Source: Botryotinia globosa (Eukaryota > Ascomycota > Leotiomycetes > Helotiales > Sclerotiniaceae). From it: a stretch of 64,000 bases of DNA. The notes under the pieces are model-generated. The model saw only the letters and a list, made by a program, of their open reading frames with translations. It did no database searches and was not told the DNA's origin. Shown here in pieces: positions 38,338 to 51,654 of the stretch (position 1 is its first letter; each line of letters starts with the position of its first letter). Location: contig RCSZ01000010.1 in the NCBI GenBank assembly GCA_014898425.1, positions 2,232,001-2,296,000 on the forward strand, in the 5' to 3' direction. The translations under genes were made by a program, and so were the position numbers.

Positions 38338-40489
38338 ATTTGTTATTCCGCATTTGGATTAGCTCTTATATCATATTTCAATTTTTTCAAAAAAATGAAT
38401 TATTATTTTGAATAAAGAACTAATAAAGAATTTCTTTTTTAGTAAATTATTCTTCAATTTATTTTATAATAATATTCTTCTTTATATAAAAAGAATAAAG
38501 AATATAAGAAATTTTTCTTATATTACTGAATTTTTATTTTTTTATTATAATAGTAGAATTTATTATTATAATTAGTTCCCTTAATATTATAATAATATTA
38601 AGTGATTTAATTAATATTTATTAAAAACAACATGAATAAGAAATGATTTTATTTTTTGAAAAAGTATTTTTATATTTCTCAAATTTTTTAAAAATAATAA
38701 ATGAAATAAATATAAATATCAAATAATTATTATTACTTTTTTAAAGAATCTCTTTTTTTTAAAAAAATATTATAAAAACTTAAACTTGACTCTTTATTTC
38801 TTTATGAAACTTTTTTATTAAAATTATCTTTAGATTATTAATTTGAAAATAATATTAAAATAATGTCAATCTTTAAGTAATATTAAAATTAATTCTTTAT
38901 AATCAAAAAAGGTTTAAAATTATATTTATTTAGGATAGATTTAATATTATTAATATAAAATCATAAATATAGATTCTTTATTCTCCTTAAATATCTTTTA
39001 TTTTAATAGAAAATATATAATCTTTATATAATATAATTTATAAATATAAACAAAATTCTTTTTTTAAAAAAATTCTAATTCTAATTAATATATTTATTTT
39101 ATTAAATAATATTAATTTATATTTTTAGATCAATAAGATATTAAAGTATTATTAATTTGTTTTTTATATTAAAAATTATTATGATTATAAATATTGTTTA
39201 TTTTTCTTTTTGAAAATTGAATATTAATAGAATATTTATTATTATAACTAAATCTAAGTATTTCTTATATAGATTGATTTAAAAGAATTATTATTATTAT
39301 AATTATTATTATAATATTTATATATTCAAAGGTTTTAACAATTAATAATATAATATTCTTTTTATTGATATTGAAAGTATTAAATAATTTGAATATAATT
39401 TGTATATAATAAGTCAATAAAGTATTTATTAATTTTATTTGAAATATATTATAATAATTAATTTAATTCTTAGATTCTATTATTTATAATTATAAATTTA
39501 TTAATTTTTTGATGAAAGTATTTATAAAGATTTCTATTTTGAATTAATAATTGATTATATTTTGAATATATTGTAATTCTTTTATTTCCATTTTTAGATA
39601 TGATTTATTTAAATTTTTAATTTATAAATCCATTTTATAAGTTTATTATATAATTTAGATTATTATAAAGATTTCATTATTTTTTAAGTTATTTTAAATC
39701 AAAGTTTTGATAAAAGTTTCTTTTTTCAAATATTATTTATTTTTAGTTTAATATTCTCCTTTAATTCTTTTAAATAAATAATAAATATATTTATTATTTT
39801 ATTCTCTTTTTGTTTTATATATACTATTTTTAAAACTAATAATTATTATTAAAATTCTTTATTTATAATTTTATTATATTTATTTATTTATTAATTAATT
39901 CATTTTTATATCGATATTATATTATTAAAATCTTTTGTGAAATATTAAATAATATAATATATTTTCTTTTTATCACTTAAGAAATAATATTTTTTATTAA
40001 ATCGAAATTTAATCATTATTTAAAAGAAAAAGTTTTTTATATTGTTAATATCTTTTCGTTTATATTACTTTAATCTTTTTAATTTCAAGGGATTTTTTTA
40101 AATCAAAGATAGGATTTTAATAAATTATATTTAATATGAATATTAGATTATTATAATTAATTGAAATAAATAAATATAAAATATTATTCATAATTTTTTT
40201 ATAATTTTTTTTTTATAATTATTATATCCTTTTATATTTCTTAAAGTTATTAGAGTATATTTATAGCTTCTTTATTAAATAATTATAATAAAATTGTTTT
40301 TATATCAATATTAATATTTTATAGAAATTAATTAGTATCTCTATCTAATTAAAATAAGATTATATTATATAATTTTATATTTATAATATTATTAGATATT
40401 TCTTTTATAAAAATCATAATGATATCAATAATTAATTAAAAGATAAAAATTTAAATTAACAAATTATTTTAAATAAAAATAAAAAGAAT
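38338..40489. other. AT-rich interval, no gene seen
   Basis: A sequence like 32,600-32,710 (TTATTTTGAATAAAGAA) recurs at 38,400-38,460, so the direct duplication left of the gypsy element continues on its right side, supporting its insertion into that repeat. The rest is A/T with a few scattered GC. Confidence 0.6.
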
Positions 40490-40755
40490 TATTGAAATAA
40501 ATAATAATAATAAATCAATTTAGATACATTTTATATAAAGATTTTTGTTTCTCTAAATTATAAAAAACAGATTATTTTTAATTTAAAAGTTTAAAATAAA
40601 AGATTAGATTTCCAAAAAAAAATTGAAAAAGAAAGAAATTCGAAAAAAAGATTTAATATATAAAAAGATTCAAAAAGAAAGATTTGAAATATAAAGTAAA
40701 CCTAAAAGTTTTCCATTATATAATCTCATATACCTTATAATCTTATAATCTTGAT
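40490..40755 (+). repeat. Dispersed solo-LTR-like repeat, copy 4 of 4
   Basis: Most mutated copy of the TAGATAATAG family. It still matches in order: AATAAATCAATTTAGATACA, then AAAGATTTGAAATATAAAG, then TATACCTTATAATCTTATAA. Confidence 0.55.
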
Positions 40756-40764
40756 ATCTCAATA

Positions 40765-41400
40765 TAAAAGATTTCGAAATTCTAATTTTGAATTAATATT
40801 ATTCAATTGAATTTATATTAATTCCTTTTTTTAGATTTTCAAAAAACTCTAAATTGAAACTAAAAGAAATAATAATTAATTAATAACTTTTAATATTTTT
40901 TCACTAATTATTACCCCCCTATTTTTCATAGATTATTATAACTTTTCTAATTTTTTTAAAATTAAAATTATTTTAATTCAATATAAAAACTCTAATATAA
41001 AAACGTTTCGAAATTCTAATTTCAAATAAATATAATTCAATTGAATTTTTATTAATTTCTTTTTTTAGATTTTCAAAAAGTCTTAAATTAAAGTCAAAAA
41101 AAGTAATAATCAATTGATAATTTTTAATGCTTTCTTATTAATCATTACCTCTCTATTTTCAAAAATAACTATAACTTTTTTTAAATTTCTTCAAAATTAA
41201 GGTTATTTCAGTTTAATATAAAAACTTTAATAAAAAGGATTTTGAAATTCTAATTTTATATATAAAAAATTCAATTGAATCTTTATTTATTTCTTTTTTT
41301 AAATTTCAAAAAAGCTTAAAATTGAAATCAGAAGAGATAATAACCAATTAGAGTATTTTTCAACTAAATCATTCACCCCCTTAAGATTGTAGTTATTACT
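40765..41400 (+). repeat. ~220-bp satellite, three tandem units
   Basis: Units near 40,765-40,975, 40,976-41,210 and 41,211-41,400. Each has GAAATTCTAATTT, AATTCAATTGAAT, CTTTTTTTAGATTTTC-like and ATAATCAATTGATAA-like segments in order. Inverted units occur at 18,535-18,900. At the right a C-rich scrap (CACCCCCTTAAG) and the palindromic motif of 31,895 follow. Confidence 0.75.
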
Positions 41401-43022
41401 AATACTAATTACTAATAAAATACTTGGAATAATAATTAGCTTTTATAAAAATCAGAAAACTCAAGTTATAATTAAATATTTATTAGTTTATAAAACTAAA
41501 AGTTATTATAATCTTTATAAAGAAGCAGATTGATTATATATATAATAAATTGTAATTAAATCATATAAGTTTTTATATCTTATTAAATGAATTTAGAAGA
41601 AATAGATGCGATTATAAAGCAGTAATAAATACTTTTTATTTATACATTTAGATAGTATATAATACTTTAACTAGATAATCAGATTACTTTTTTTAAAAAT
41701 TAATCTTTTGTAGTAAATATTGATGTGGAGTATTGTATATTTTTTGATTATATAAATAGTCTCTTTAAAATAATTGCGATTGCCTTAATAATTTATTAGA
41801 ATTAAATGAAAAAGGGGATTGTAAATTTATAAATAAGTATTATGTAATGGTTTATAGATCTATTAATCTCAAAATATTGATTTATATTATCAGTAATTAG
41901 ATTATAATATAAATATCTAAATATAGTAATTAGAATTCAGTTATTATTAGAAATTAGTTATTTGATAGTATAGATTAATATTATTGTTATTAATAAATCG
42001 TTACAATTCAAGATACAAAATACTAATCTATAATTGATTAAGAATTAACAAAATGATTTATAATTATATATATAATATAATGTAATAATAATCTAATTAT
42101 AAAATTGAGTATTATATATATTATATTGTCTATTTCAGCAAGCTATATGCATTGTTTTATAATAGCGATGGCTTTCCTCAATCGATATGTACTACTCAGT
42201 TCGTTGAATTCCACTATTCAAACTTATTATAATATCTATCTTAAACAAATCGAAAAGATTGATATAATCGGCTCTTTAATATAGAACATTTGATAAACTA
42301 ATTACTATATTCAATTCAGACTTTATACTTATTATCATTTATAAGAAAGTATTAATTAGGAAAAGCGGGATTGAAAAATAAAGTTCTAAACAAAACAGGC
42401 ATATAGATATTTCTATTTGAAATGAATTTCCTAATAGTAAGAGTTGAGGCCCCGGCTTATCGTACATTTAAACGAGATTAGAATAACCATCTAATTTTAT
42501 ACATCCTATTTTAAAAATTCAATTATTATTCTAAAATTTATTATTTTAGATTCAAATTTAAAATAGATATTGAATATAATTATAAAAATAATAATTATAA
42601 ATTTTATCAAAATTGGTATACTTTTTGATGCTTTAGAATTATTCAAATTAAAATTGATAAAAAGTCCCAGGAATAAATTACTTCAAACTTAGGTGTATTA
42701 TAATTTATTATAAAAAGTATTTTTAAATCTAATTCAATTAAAATAATTTAGAAAAAAAGATTTATTAAAAATCTATAATACTTATTAAAAAGATTTATCG
42801 AATTATAAAAACAATTACTAAAAATTGGAGTAAAAGAAGAATGATTTTCAAATAAATAAAAAATATACTTAGTATTAAGGCTTTAATATATATAATTTAA
42901 AAGAAATTATATCAATATAAATATAAAAGATATATAATATATTCTAAACCTTTTATCTTAAGAATATAAGCAAAAAAAAGACTAGATTTTGCTTATAGAT
43001 ATTATTAATAGGGAATTAATAA
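41401..43022. other. AT-rich interval with GC scraps, no gene seen
   Basis: Between 42,120 and 42,480 GC content rises (for example GCGATGGCTTTCC and GAGGCCCCGGCTT), suggesting a younger or less mutated insertion, but no ORF of 60 codons and no repeat that I can match. Confidence 0.5.
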
Positions 43023-43712
43023 TACTACTACCAGGGGCCTGCGAGCCCCCGGACCCCTTGCTTTTTGAGAAAGTATTATATAATTATATTTATTATTATA
43101 AAAATCTAACCAAGAAATTTTATTAAAAGCTTACAGGCGAAGTCGATTTATCTTATTATATTACTTTTTTTCATTTTTATTTACTTTTTTTATTTTTATT
43201 TATATTTTAATAAATCACTTCACTTCGAATCATTAATTATACCACTGAATCACGAAAACTATAATATTAAAATAATTTTTATTAATTTTAAACTCATTAC
43301 ATTCAATATAACCCTCTTTCAATTGATTATATAAACTCTAACTATATCTATACTAATTAAACTTTAATCCTTTGCAAAACCCTTAGTTTTAAAGCTAGTA
43401 ATATAAAAATTATATTATTTTAAAACCCTTAGTTTTTTCTATATAGTTATCACTTTTGTTTTCTTTTTATTCAATTAATTTAAATAATTTTGTTGAAAAC
43501 CTTTAAGAATGTATACTATGATTATAATATTAAGGAAATCTATGCTATAGTTACAATACTAAGAAAGTCGAGTCAATCAGATCGCTTGAATCAAGCCAAT
43601 CAGATCGCTTGAATCGGGTCTTATTAAACGAGAGTTCTCTTTTTTCGTGTGTATATACACCTTCGGCCCTCGCGGGCGGCAAGAATATTAAGGAGGTAAA
43701 CCTCCAATAATA
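43023..43712 (-). mobile_element. Hairpin-ended ~650-bp element, copy C (both GC ends kept)
   Basis: Inverted relative to copies A and B. Left on the plus strand: CCAGGGGCCTGCGAGCCCCC, then after about 100 bp GGCGAAGTCGATTTATC. Right: GCCCTCGCGGGCGGCAAG and AAGGAGGTAAACCTCC, which holds a perfect 14-bp palindrome. The A-box-like run is at about 43,220-43,260 (minus: GTGATTCAGTGGTATAAT). Duplicated AATCAGATCGCTTGAAT sits at 43,577-43,614. Confidence 0.75.
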
Positions 43713-43739
43713 ATTATAAAAAGAATATTTCGATATTTA

Positions 43740-43908
43740 AAAAAAATTATATATTTAAAATTATATATTTAAAATTATATATTTAAAATTATATATTTAA
43801 AATTATATATTTAAAATTATATATTTAAAATTATATATTTAAAATTATATATTTAAAATTATATATTTAAAATTATATATTTAAAATTATATATTTAAAA
43901 TTATATAT
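43740..43908. repeat. 14-bp AT minisatellite (about 12 copies)
   Basis: Near-perfect tandem copies of AAAATTATATATTT, directly after the hairpin-ended element copy C. No spacers. Confidence 0.93.
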
Positions 43909-43999
43909 AAAAAAGATAATAATAAATATATTAAAGAGTTTTGCAATATAAATTACATAGAAGATAAAAAATTTATTAAATTTATTAATAACTATATAT

Positions 44000-44395
44000 T
44001 TATATAAATTAATAGTTCAATAAATTCAGGAATTAAATTGTAATTTATAATAATATAAAATATAATATAAAATACAATGGAATCTAAGTTAATTGCTAAA
44101 AATTTAGTTGTTAAAGAGGTTATATATTTAAAATGTATATTACAAAAGTTAAATTAATATAATCAAAATAAATTCCTATTATATACAGATAATATATTAG
44201 CAAAAGCTATATCAGATTATCTTATATATTATAATAAAAGCAAGTATATTAATATTAATTATTATTATAAAAAAGATTTTATAAATAAAGAATATTTGGA
44301 TTTAATATAAATTTCTATAGAAAATCAATTAGCTGATAGATTAATTAAGTTATTAGAAAGAATCAAATTATTAAGATTTATTAATATAATTTAAA
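44000..44395 (+). pseudogene. Ty1/copia pol C-terminus relic
   Basis: The plus frame reads LYTDNILAKAISDYLIYY, KSKYININYYYKKDFINK and ENQLADRLIK, the same order as the RNase H end in other copia relics of this window. Stops interrupt it. A probable LTR follows at 44,540-44,885. Confidence 0.7.
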
Positions 44396-44539
44396 ATGTT
44401 AATAATTATTAAAAATTAATTAAGATTTTTAATATATATATATACATTTTTATGAAATATTGGTATTCTTTTTCCCTTAAAAATAAGAAGGTTTTTAATA
44501 AGATTAATATATATATATATATATATACATAAAGATAAT

Positions 44540-44885
44540 ATATATTAAATGGGATTATTATTTTTAATTGAAATTTATATGATATATTCTTTTGATTAAT
44601 AATAATATAATATATATATCTTTATAAAAGTATTCGATCTAGTATTAGTCTATAGTATAATCGAATCATTTGATCGTTATTTAAAAAAAGCTTTTAGTCC
44701 GAAAACGGCCTTAAAGAGATAAAGAGTAATTGATTCTTTATTAGATTTTTAAAGAAAGCTTTATTTTATAAGGAATGACCGGATTAGGAAGTGATTAATG
44801 AAGAGATTAATAAAAGTAGGAAAGCTAGATTAAAAGAAAAAAGCATAAAATAAGACCTTTTTCCTTTGAATATAGAATAAGAAAG
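44540..44885 (+). repeat. Probable copia LTR (inverted match to 12,950-13,260)
   Basis: The less mutated copy of the pair; keeps GTCCGAAAACGGCC and GGAATGACCGGATTAGG. Position just downstream of a copia pol end fits a 3' LTR. Exact ends not determined. Confidence 0.55.
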
Positions 44886-44932
44886 TGAAACTATTTAATA
44901 TAGAATTTTCGAAATCACATATTGTCAAGGTA

Positions 44933-47900
44933 CGGGTAAAGACTTATATTATATTATAAAGGTTCTAAGTACTATAAAAGATTAAGGTTCTATTATAGGA
45001 AATAGGGTATATTAAGGGTATATTAAGGGTTTGTGTTTAAGGTATAAAGGTAATGTAATTGGTATTGTGATAATACTTTTTTTTTAGGATTTGTTTGTTT
45101 TAAATAAGTTAAGGTATAGATTAACTTTGTTATTTTTTGGTAAAGTTATAGAGGATCGATTCAATAGGCTAATTTATTATTATATCTAAATTGATTAAAT
45201 AATAATCTAAAATTCTTTGAAATAATATTAGAATATTTTAATTTTTATTATGGGGTTAAAGCGAATTATTTTTAAGGTAGTAATTAATTGATAAATCTTT
45301 TTTAATTTATTTAATTTTTATTTAAAAGTTATTTTTGGTGTAGTAGTATTTGAGGTGGCAGGCTTTTTGAATTTAATTTATGTGGGTGGGTTTGGTTTGT
45401 TTGGGTGTATTAGGTGAAATATAATAATTATTTTCTTTTGGTTTTGGAGATTCTTAATTGGTTGTTATAATAATGGGTGGTGTTTTTATTTGATATGATA
45501 ATAGAAATTGTATTTATTGTAATAATTGAGGATCTTTTTAAATTTTTATTGTTTGGTTTTTTTATATGTTTTATTATTTCTTTTAAGAATTTGGTTTTGA
45601 TTTTTGTGTGATTTGGTAATATTGATAATGTTTTGGTTTAATAATTTTGGTGAGTGGTGGAGTAGTTGAAGTAGTGAGTTGTAGAATATTGGAAAAATCT
45701 TGAAGTTGGTTGGGAGTTGTAGTAGGTAGGTTTGTTTATAGATTTTAAAAACTTTATAAAGATTATTCTATTTATTATTATTCTTTTTTATTGGGTGATT
45801 GGTTTTTATATTCTTTGTATTAATTTATATTTTATTATTTTCTTTATAAAGGGAAATATTAGTTTGGGTTTTGTTAATATAATTTTTATATTTTTAAATT
45901 GATTGGATTGTAAGTGTTTTGAATTTGGTTAGAATAAAATCAAATCTATTTATAATCTTATTGGTTTTAAAAAACTCTTATTTTTTTTGGTATAATAGAT
46001 TTGGTGGGATTGGTGTAAATGGTTTAATTTTAAAGTGTAGGTAATAGTTATAGTTGATAAAAAATGGGGATATATTGGTGGTTTTTAATGTAGTATTATT
46101 TAATGTAAATTTTATAAATAGAAGCTAATCAAATCAATTGTTTTGGTGAAAGTTTATAAAGGTGTAAAGGTATTATTTGATTATAGTATTAATTCTTTTT
46201 GTTTGATTATTGAATTTGGGATAGAATGAGAAAGATTGTTTTAAAGTAATTGATAAATATTTGGATAAATATTTTTAAAATTTAAAGATAAATTGAAAGC
46301 TTTTATTAAATATAATATTATTGGGAGTGCTATGTAGATAATATATTTTTTTAATAAATCGATTTACAAGTTTTTTTATAAATAGTTTTATTATTGGTAT
46401 AAAGTGTTATATTTTGATTAGATAATAGATAATTATAATAATATATTAATATTTCTTTTTGTAATGTTTATTGATTGATAATAATGTGATATAATTAATA
46501 AAGATATTTGATTAAGGATAGAATAATATTAGTAAAAATTCAAGGAATTTAAATGTAATGAGATGGAAGGTTTTAATATAAAAACAGAATTAATAAGTTT
46601 ATATAAATATCTTAATTTTTTTAGATATATTGGGTTATCAATATATATAAAAAATAAGATTAATAATTTTAATATAATTTAAATATTTAATTGATTTGAT
46701 TAAATATATATGGTATATAATTTATATGTAAAGTTTGATAAAAGAAGGAATAAAAAGATGATTATAATAGAAGATTTTGTTATTAATTAATCTATAATTT
46801 TATAAAATTATTTGAAAATTCTTTTGAATATTTAATAGTTAATAGTGAATAGAGGGATTTCGAAGTATTATATATATAATTATAATTAGTTTGGATGATT
46901 TGTATATTTTATTAATAAAATCATTGATTGATTTATTAATATCAAAAATGATTATATTTATTAAGATTATAATTAGATTTAAATTGCTATTTGTTTATTG
47001 AATGATATTCTTGAATATAATAGTATTGAATATTTGTTTTGAAAGGATTGTTTATAAATAATTCTTGATTTGATTGTTATTAGGATTGGTATATACTAAA
47101 TAATCTTTAGTTTTATAGTTTAAAGTATTAAAATGAATAGTTTTATAATTGAATTAATATATAATATAGAAATTGAATTTTGATAAAAATTCGGTTTATC
47201 TAATTTATTATTAATTCAATATTTTTATTAATATAAAGTATTTGAGATTCTTATAATCAATAATAATTTCAAATGATTTCTAAGTGTTGTATAATTCCGA
47301 TCTTTATTTTTCTAATAATTTTATAATTATTAGAAGTTTTTTATTATAGATTTTGTAATTGTATTTAATAGTATTATATTTTAATGAAAAGTATGTTATA
47401 GAGTATAGATTTCCCTTATTATTATATTACAAAAGGATATTATTTGTAATTTAATTGAAAATATTAGTTTTGATTATTATATAATAATAGTAATTAAATA
47501 TGGTAAGGATTAGGGTAGAGAAGAAAGTATTTTTTAATATTATAAAAGTGTTTTTTTGTTCAAAATTTCAGTTTTATATTTTTTTCTTTTTTAAAAAGCA
47601 ATTGAGAGGTTTTATAATCTTAAAAAAATTATGAATAAAATGTTAATAAAAATTAACAAATCTGAAGAAATACTGAAGGTTTTTGAATTTAATTAATGAT
47701 TTCTAATTGAATATAATATCAATTTTCTTTGGATTTATTTTTATATTTTTTAGGGTAATAATTAAATTGAGATATTTGATTCTTTTTATTTCGAATTTAT
47801 ATTTATCGATATTGATTTATAATTTAATATTAATCAATTATTAGATAATTTTATAGATATATTTTTTGTAATTTATAATATTTTTGAAATAAATCAAAAT

Positions 47901-50900
47901 ATTATTTAAATATATTATATAAATTCTATTTAGAAAATTGAAGAGAATATAATTAATATAGTTTTGAAACAAGGTTGGTATATTATAGAATTCAAAAGAT
48001 ATTATTAATAATTTGAATAAATTGAAACGAATAATAAAAATGATTTTCTATTTATAATCTTTTATAATTTATAATTTATTAAAAACAATAATAATATCAA
48101 ATTTAATATAGATTTTAATGTAATATAAAATATTAAGAGTTTTTTTAATTAATAATAAAAAATATTGGTTTTTGATAATAATATTGTTTAGATTTCAATA
48201 GTTTTAATAAATTTAAATGTTTTTTTTTAATTTAATAATTAGAAGGAGTAGAGTGATTGATTGAAAGTGAGATTTTTGAATAAATCTTTTATTCAAATTA
48301 TTATTAAATCATTTATAAATAATTTGAAATTTAATTAGAGATATTAAATAGCTTTTGTTATATAATGGTTTTTTGTTTAATATAATCTTGATTTTATAAT
48401 TTTATGAATGTTATAATAAAAGTTTATTAGTAAAAGAAAATAGAAATCCTAGATATAGATTATGAAATTAGGGAGGCAGTTTATTTTAAATCTTTAATAT
48501 AAAAGGAATAAATTGATTTGTTTTTTTTATAAATTTATTAATATTATTATTTATTAAATCTTAATATAATTGAATAGGATTTTTGATTATTATATAGTAT
48601 AGATTGTAGGTTTTATTTAATTTATTTCAAAATATTTTTGTAATATAAATATTATTATTTTTATAAAATTATATAAAATTATTAGTTATAAAGAATTTTA
48701 TATTTTATATTTCGAAATAAATATTTTGTATAGTGTTAAATAATTTGTTTGAAAGATTTAGTAATGATAATGGTAATAAGAATAAAATGTTCTGATTTTA
48801 TAATAGTTTTTTATACTTTCTAAAATTAACAATAAATTGAATTAAAATTGATTTTAAGAATAAATAATTAGGGATTATTTTAGCTTGAATATTTGCTTTA
48901 TTGTTGATATAATAAATGTAGTAGAGGTTTTTATTTTTGTTGTTTTTGAAATTGATGATATTGGGATTTCTTTGAGTGTTTAAGATCTCAATAGGTTCAA
49001 AAATTATTGATTGATTTTGGGATAATAAGGACTTAACTTTGAAGCTTTTATTAATAGTATCTTTTATAAAAGCTAATTTCAAAATAAACTTTTGTAAAAA
49101 TAATTTGGAATCGATCGATATAACTTTGTTATTTTTTGATAAAGTTATTTTATAACTATTAGATATATCAAGGATAGTAATTACTATTATAAAAACTAAT
49201 CTCAGAATGAATTTTTATAGAAATAATTTAGAATTGATTGATATAACTTTATTATTTTTTGGCAAAGTTATTTTGTAATTATTAAATATATCAAAAACAA
49301 TAGTTGTTATAATATTAATAGAATAATAATATTTTAAATAATATATAAATATGAATTTGAATATTATTATTAATCAATTAATAATAAGATTATAATATTA
49401 AAATTAAAAGAAATTGAGAATTAATAGATTTATAATTGATAGAATAATAATATAAAACAAATCGATCTTTTGATGATTATTGATTTGTATATTTAGAAAT
49501 ATATACCAAAAAAGAATATTGAAGAACTTTCTATTAACTAAAAATAAATAATAAATATAAGGGAAAGGGTATATAAATATTTGAAATTTGAAAACAATTT
49601 TTTTATCAATAAAGTTATAGCTTGTGATTTTATTGTTTATAAAACTAACAAGCGAAATAATTATATTAAATATAAAAAAGATTTTTATCAAGATTTTAAG
49701 AGATTTGTTATTTATTGTTCTAAAATATAAAGAATTTTTAAATATAACTAATCTTTTAATTTATAAAAATAAATTTCTTATAAAAAATTTCGATTTACAA
49801 TTATAAACTAAAATTAATCTTTTGATATATCAAATTAAAAAATAAAGCTTTTATTTTTTTCTAAATAAATAAATCTTTTAATATATTTTTCTAAATCAAG
49901 TTTTTGAATAAGATTAAAAAGGATTGGTGAAGTATAATGTAATAATATAATTAGGAAATAATTGGTGGGTAGAAAATAATTAATAAACAAAAATGGGTTT
50001 TGATATAAAAAATTAATAATATTATAATAAAATTTAAAGCTCTAATATTAATTAATTGCAAAAAAACAATTAATATAAAGATTGTATTTTGTATTAATAT
50101 TAATATTATATTTTATATTATTAACTTGTTTTTTATTATAATTGTTTTTAATATAACCTAGTTTTTTACAATAAAAGCAAAAATCAAAATCAAAACATTA
50201 CTTTCGAATATAATAGAGTAAAGAATATTAATCTTATTAAACAATATTCAATTACATAAAATCACTAAATGATTTTAATACAGAGAGGATTATAATTAAA
50301 ATTGGCTTTCTATTATAGTGCCTCAATTAATTACAACTGAAATTAGTATTTTAACTTTTTCATTAATTATCAAAATAAATCTTCTCTTTTAGATTATTAT
50401 AAATATTTTACCATTAAATTATCTATATATTAATATTAATAGCAAAGAGTTTATTAAAACAATTAACTAAAATATTAATTAATTTTTGTAAAATCTTAAA
50501 CTTAAAATCAACGATTTGTTATTTAGTGGTTTTTTTGTATTTAATAATAAGCTGTTTGAATTTAATAATAAAATTATTAAATGGAGTTTTTTTTATTTTA
50601 TATTTGTTATAATCTATAAAAACCTTTCATAAAAAATTAAAAATTTGATATTGTTTGTTCAATTTGTTTTAGATGTTTATTATAGTGTATTATTTAGAAA
50701 GCCAAAAATCGAAATTACATAGATTATCTATAATCATATCAAAATGTATTTAATTGTTTGTATAAGTCGAGCTAAAAAGTAAACTAACAAAAAATGTAAT
50801 CCATTAGAATTTTGATTTGTTTTTGTAATCTACAATTAAATAACAATTAACTATACTATAGAACACTATATATTAATTCTGATGTTTTGTAATGTTTTAT

Positions 50901-51649
50901 TTATTATTATTAAATTTCTCGAAAAAAATAAGATATCTTTAACAAAACAAAACTCTTAGATTATTACAAACAACAATCTTTAATATCTCAATTGTATTTT
51001 ACAATTTGACAATTTGTAATTGAATTTTATTGGTTTAAATATATACTACAACAACTTATTCTTATAATAAAATTGTAATCGTTTCAATTGAAATAAATAC
51101 AACTTGAACAACTACAAAATATATAATATTCAGATTATGGAATAGATTTATAAATAAAGAAATATTAATTTCAATAAAATTAACAACATAATTCAAAAAA
51201 AGAAACTATAAAAACAAACTAGATACAATCACTTGATCAACTATCTCTAGAATACTTTCATAACTACAAAACATCCTTATAAAATTTTCAATAATAAATC
51301 AACATAAATATATTTTAATACAATTGAATAACTTTATTAAAAAATAACAAAATTATCTATAATAAATCAACAATAAATTCAATCAATACAATCGGATTAT
51401 AACTTTGATGGAATTAGAATAATCAAAATAATCGAAATATAATTTGAATAAATATCTTTAAAATAAAGCTATAATAGCTTCTAAGTAAATAGTACAAACT
51501 ATCAAGATATAGGTAAAGACTTATATTGTACTATAAGGATTCTAAATACTATAAAAGATTAAGGCCCTATTATAGGAAATAGGGCACACTAAGGGCACAC
51601 TAAGGGTTCGTGCCTAAGGCACGAAGGCAACGTAGTTGGCGCCATGACA
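44933..51649 (-). mobile_element. RIPped full-length Ty3/gypsy element, minus strand
   Basis: LTRs at 51,649-51,500 (5') and 45,072-44,933 (3') are direct repeats of the family at 33,078. Flanks are CATAT (44,928-44,932) and CATGT (51,650-51,654), a 5-bp target duplication with one G-to-A change. The tract next to the 3' LTR reads AAAAAAAAGTAT on the minus strand. Length is 6.7 kb. The protease relic (about 49,691-49,560) and RT relic (about 47,920-47,700, with INIDKYKFEIKRIKY) lie in gypsy order on the minus strand; the remaining 2.3 kb should be RNase H and integrase but is too changed to read. No intact ORF. Confidence 0.85.
45240..46150. other. Strongly G-over-C-skewed stretch within the gypsy element
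   Basis: The plus strand here has many G and very few C (for example GGTGAGTGGTGGAGTAG at 45,648), unlike the symmetrical loss elsewhere. A milder G excess continues to about 49,100, and beyond 50,900 C exceeds G. This fits mutation of C on one strand only along each tract. Confidence 0.7.
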
Positions 51650-51654
51650 CATGT

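Noticed and set aside
43220..43265. Possible tRNA gene at the A-box-like run of the hairpin-ended element
   Set aside because: No T-arm or acceptor stem can be built at the right distance; the similarity is limited to the D-arm region.
49404..49806. Hydrophobic ORFs resembling small membrane proteins on both strands
   Set aside because: They fall on the gypsy protease relic; hydrophobicity comes from Leu/Ile/Phe codons created by AT enrichment.
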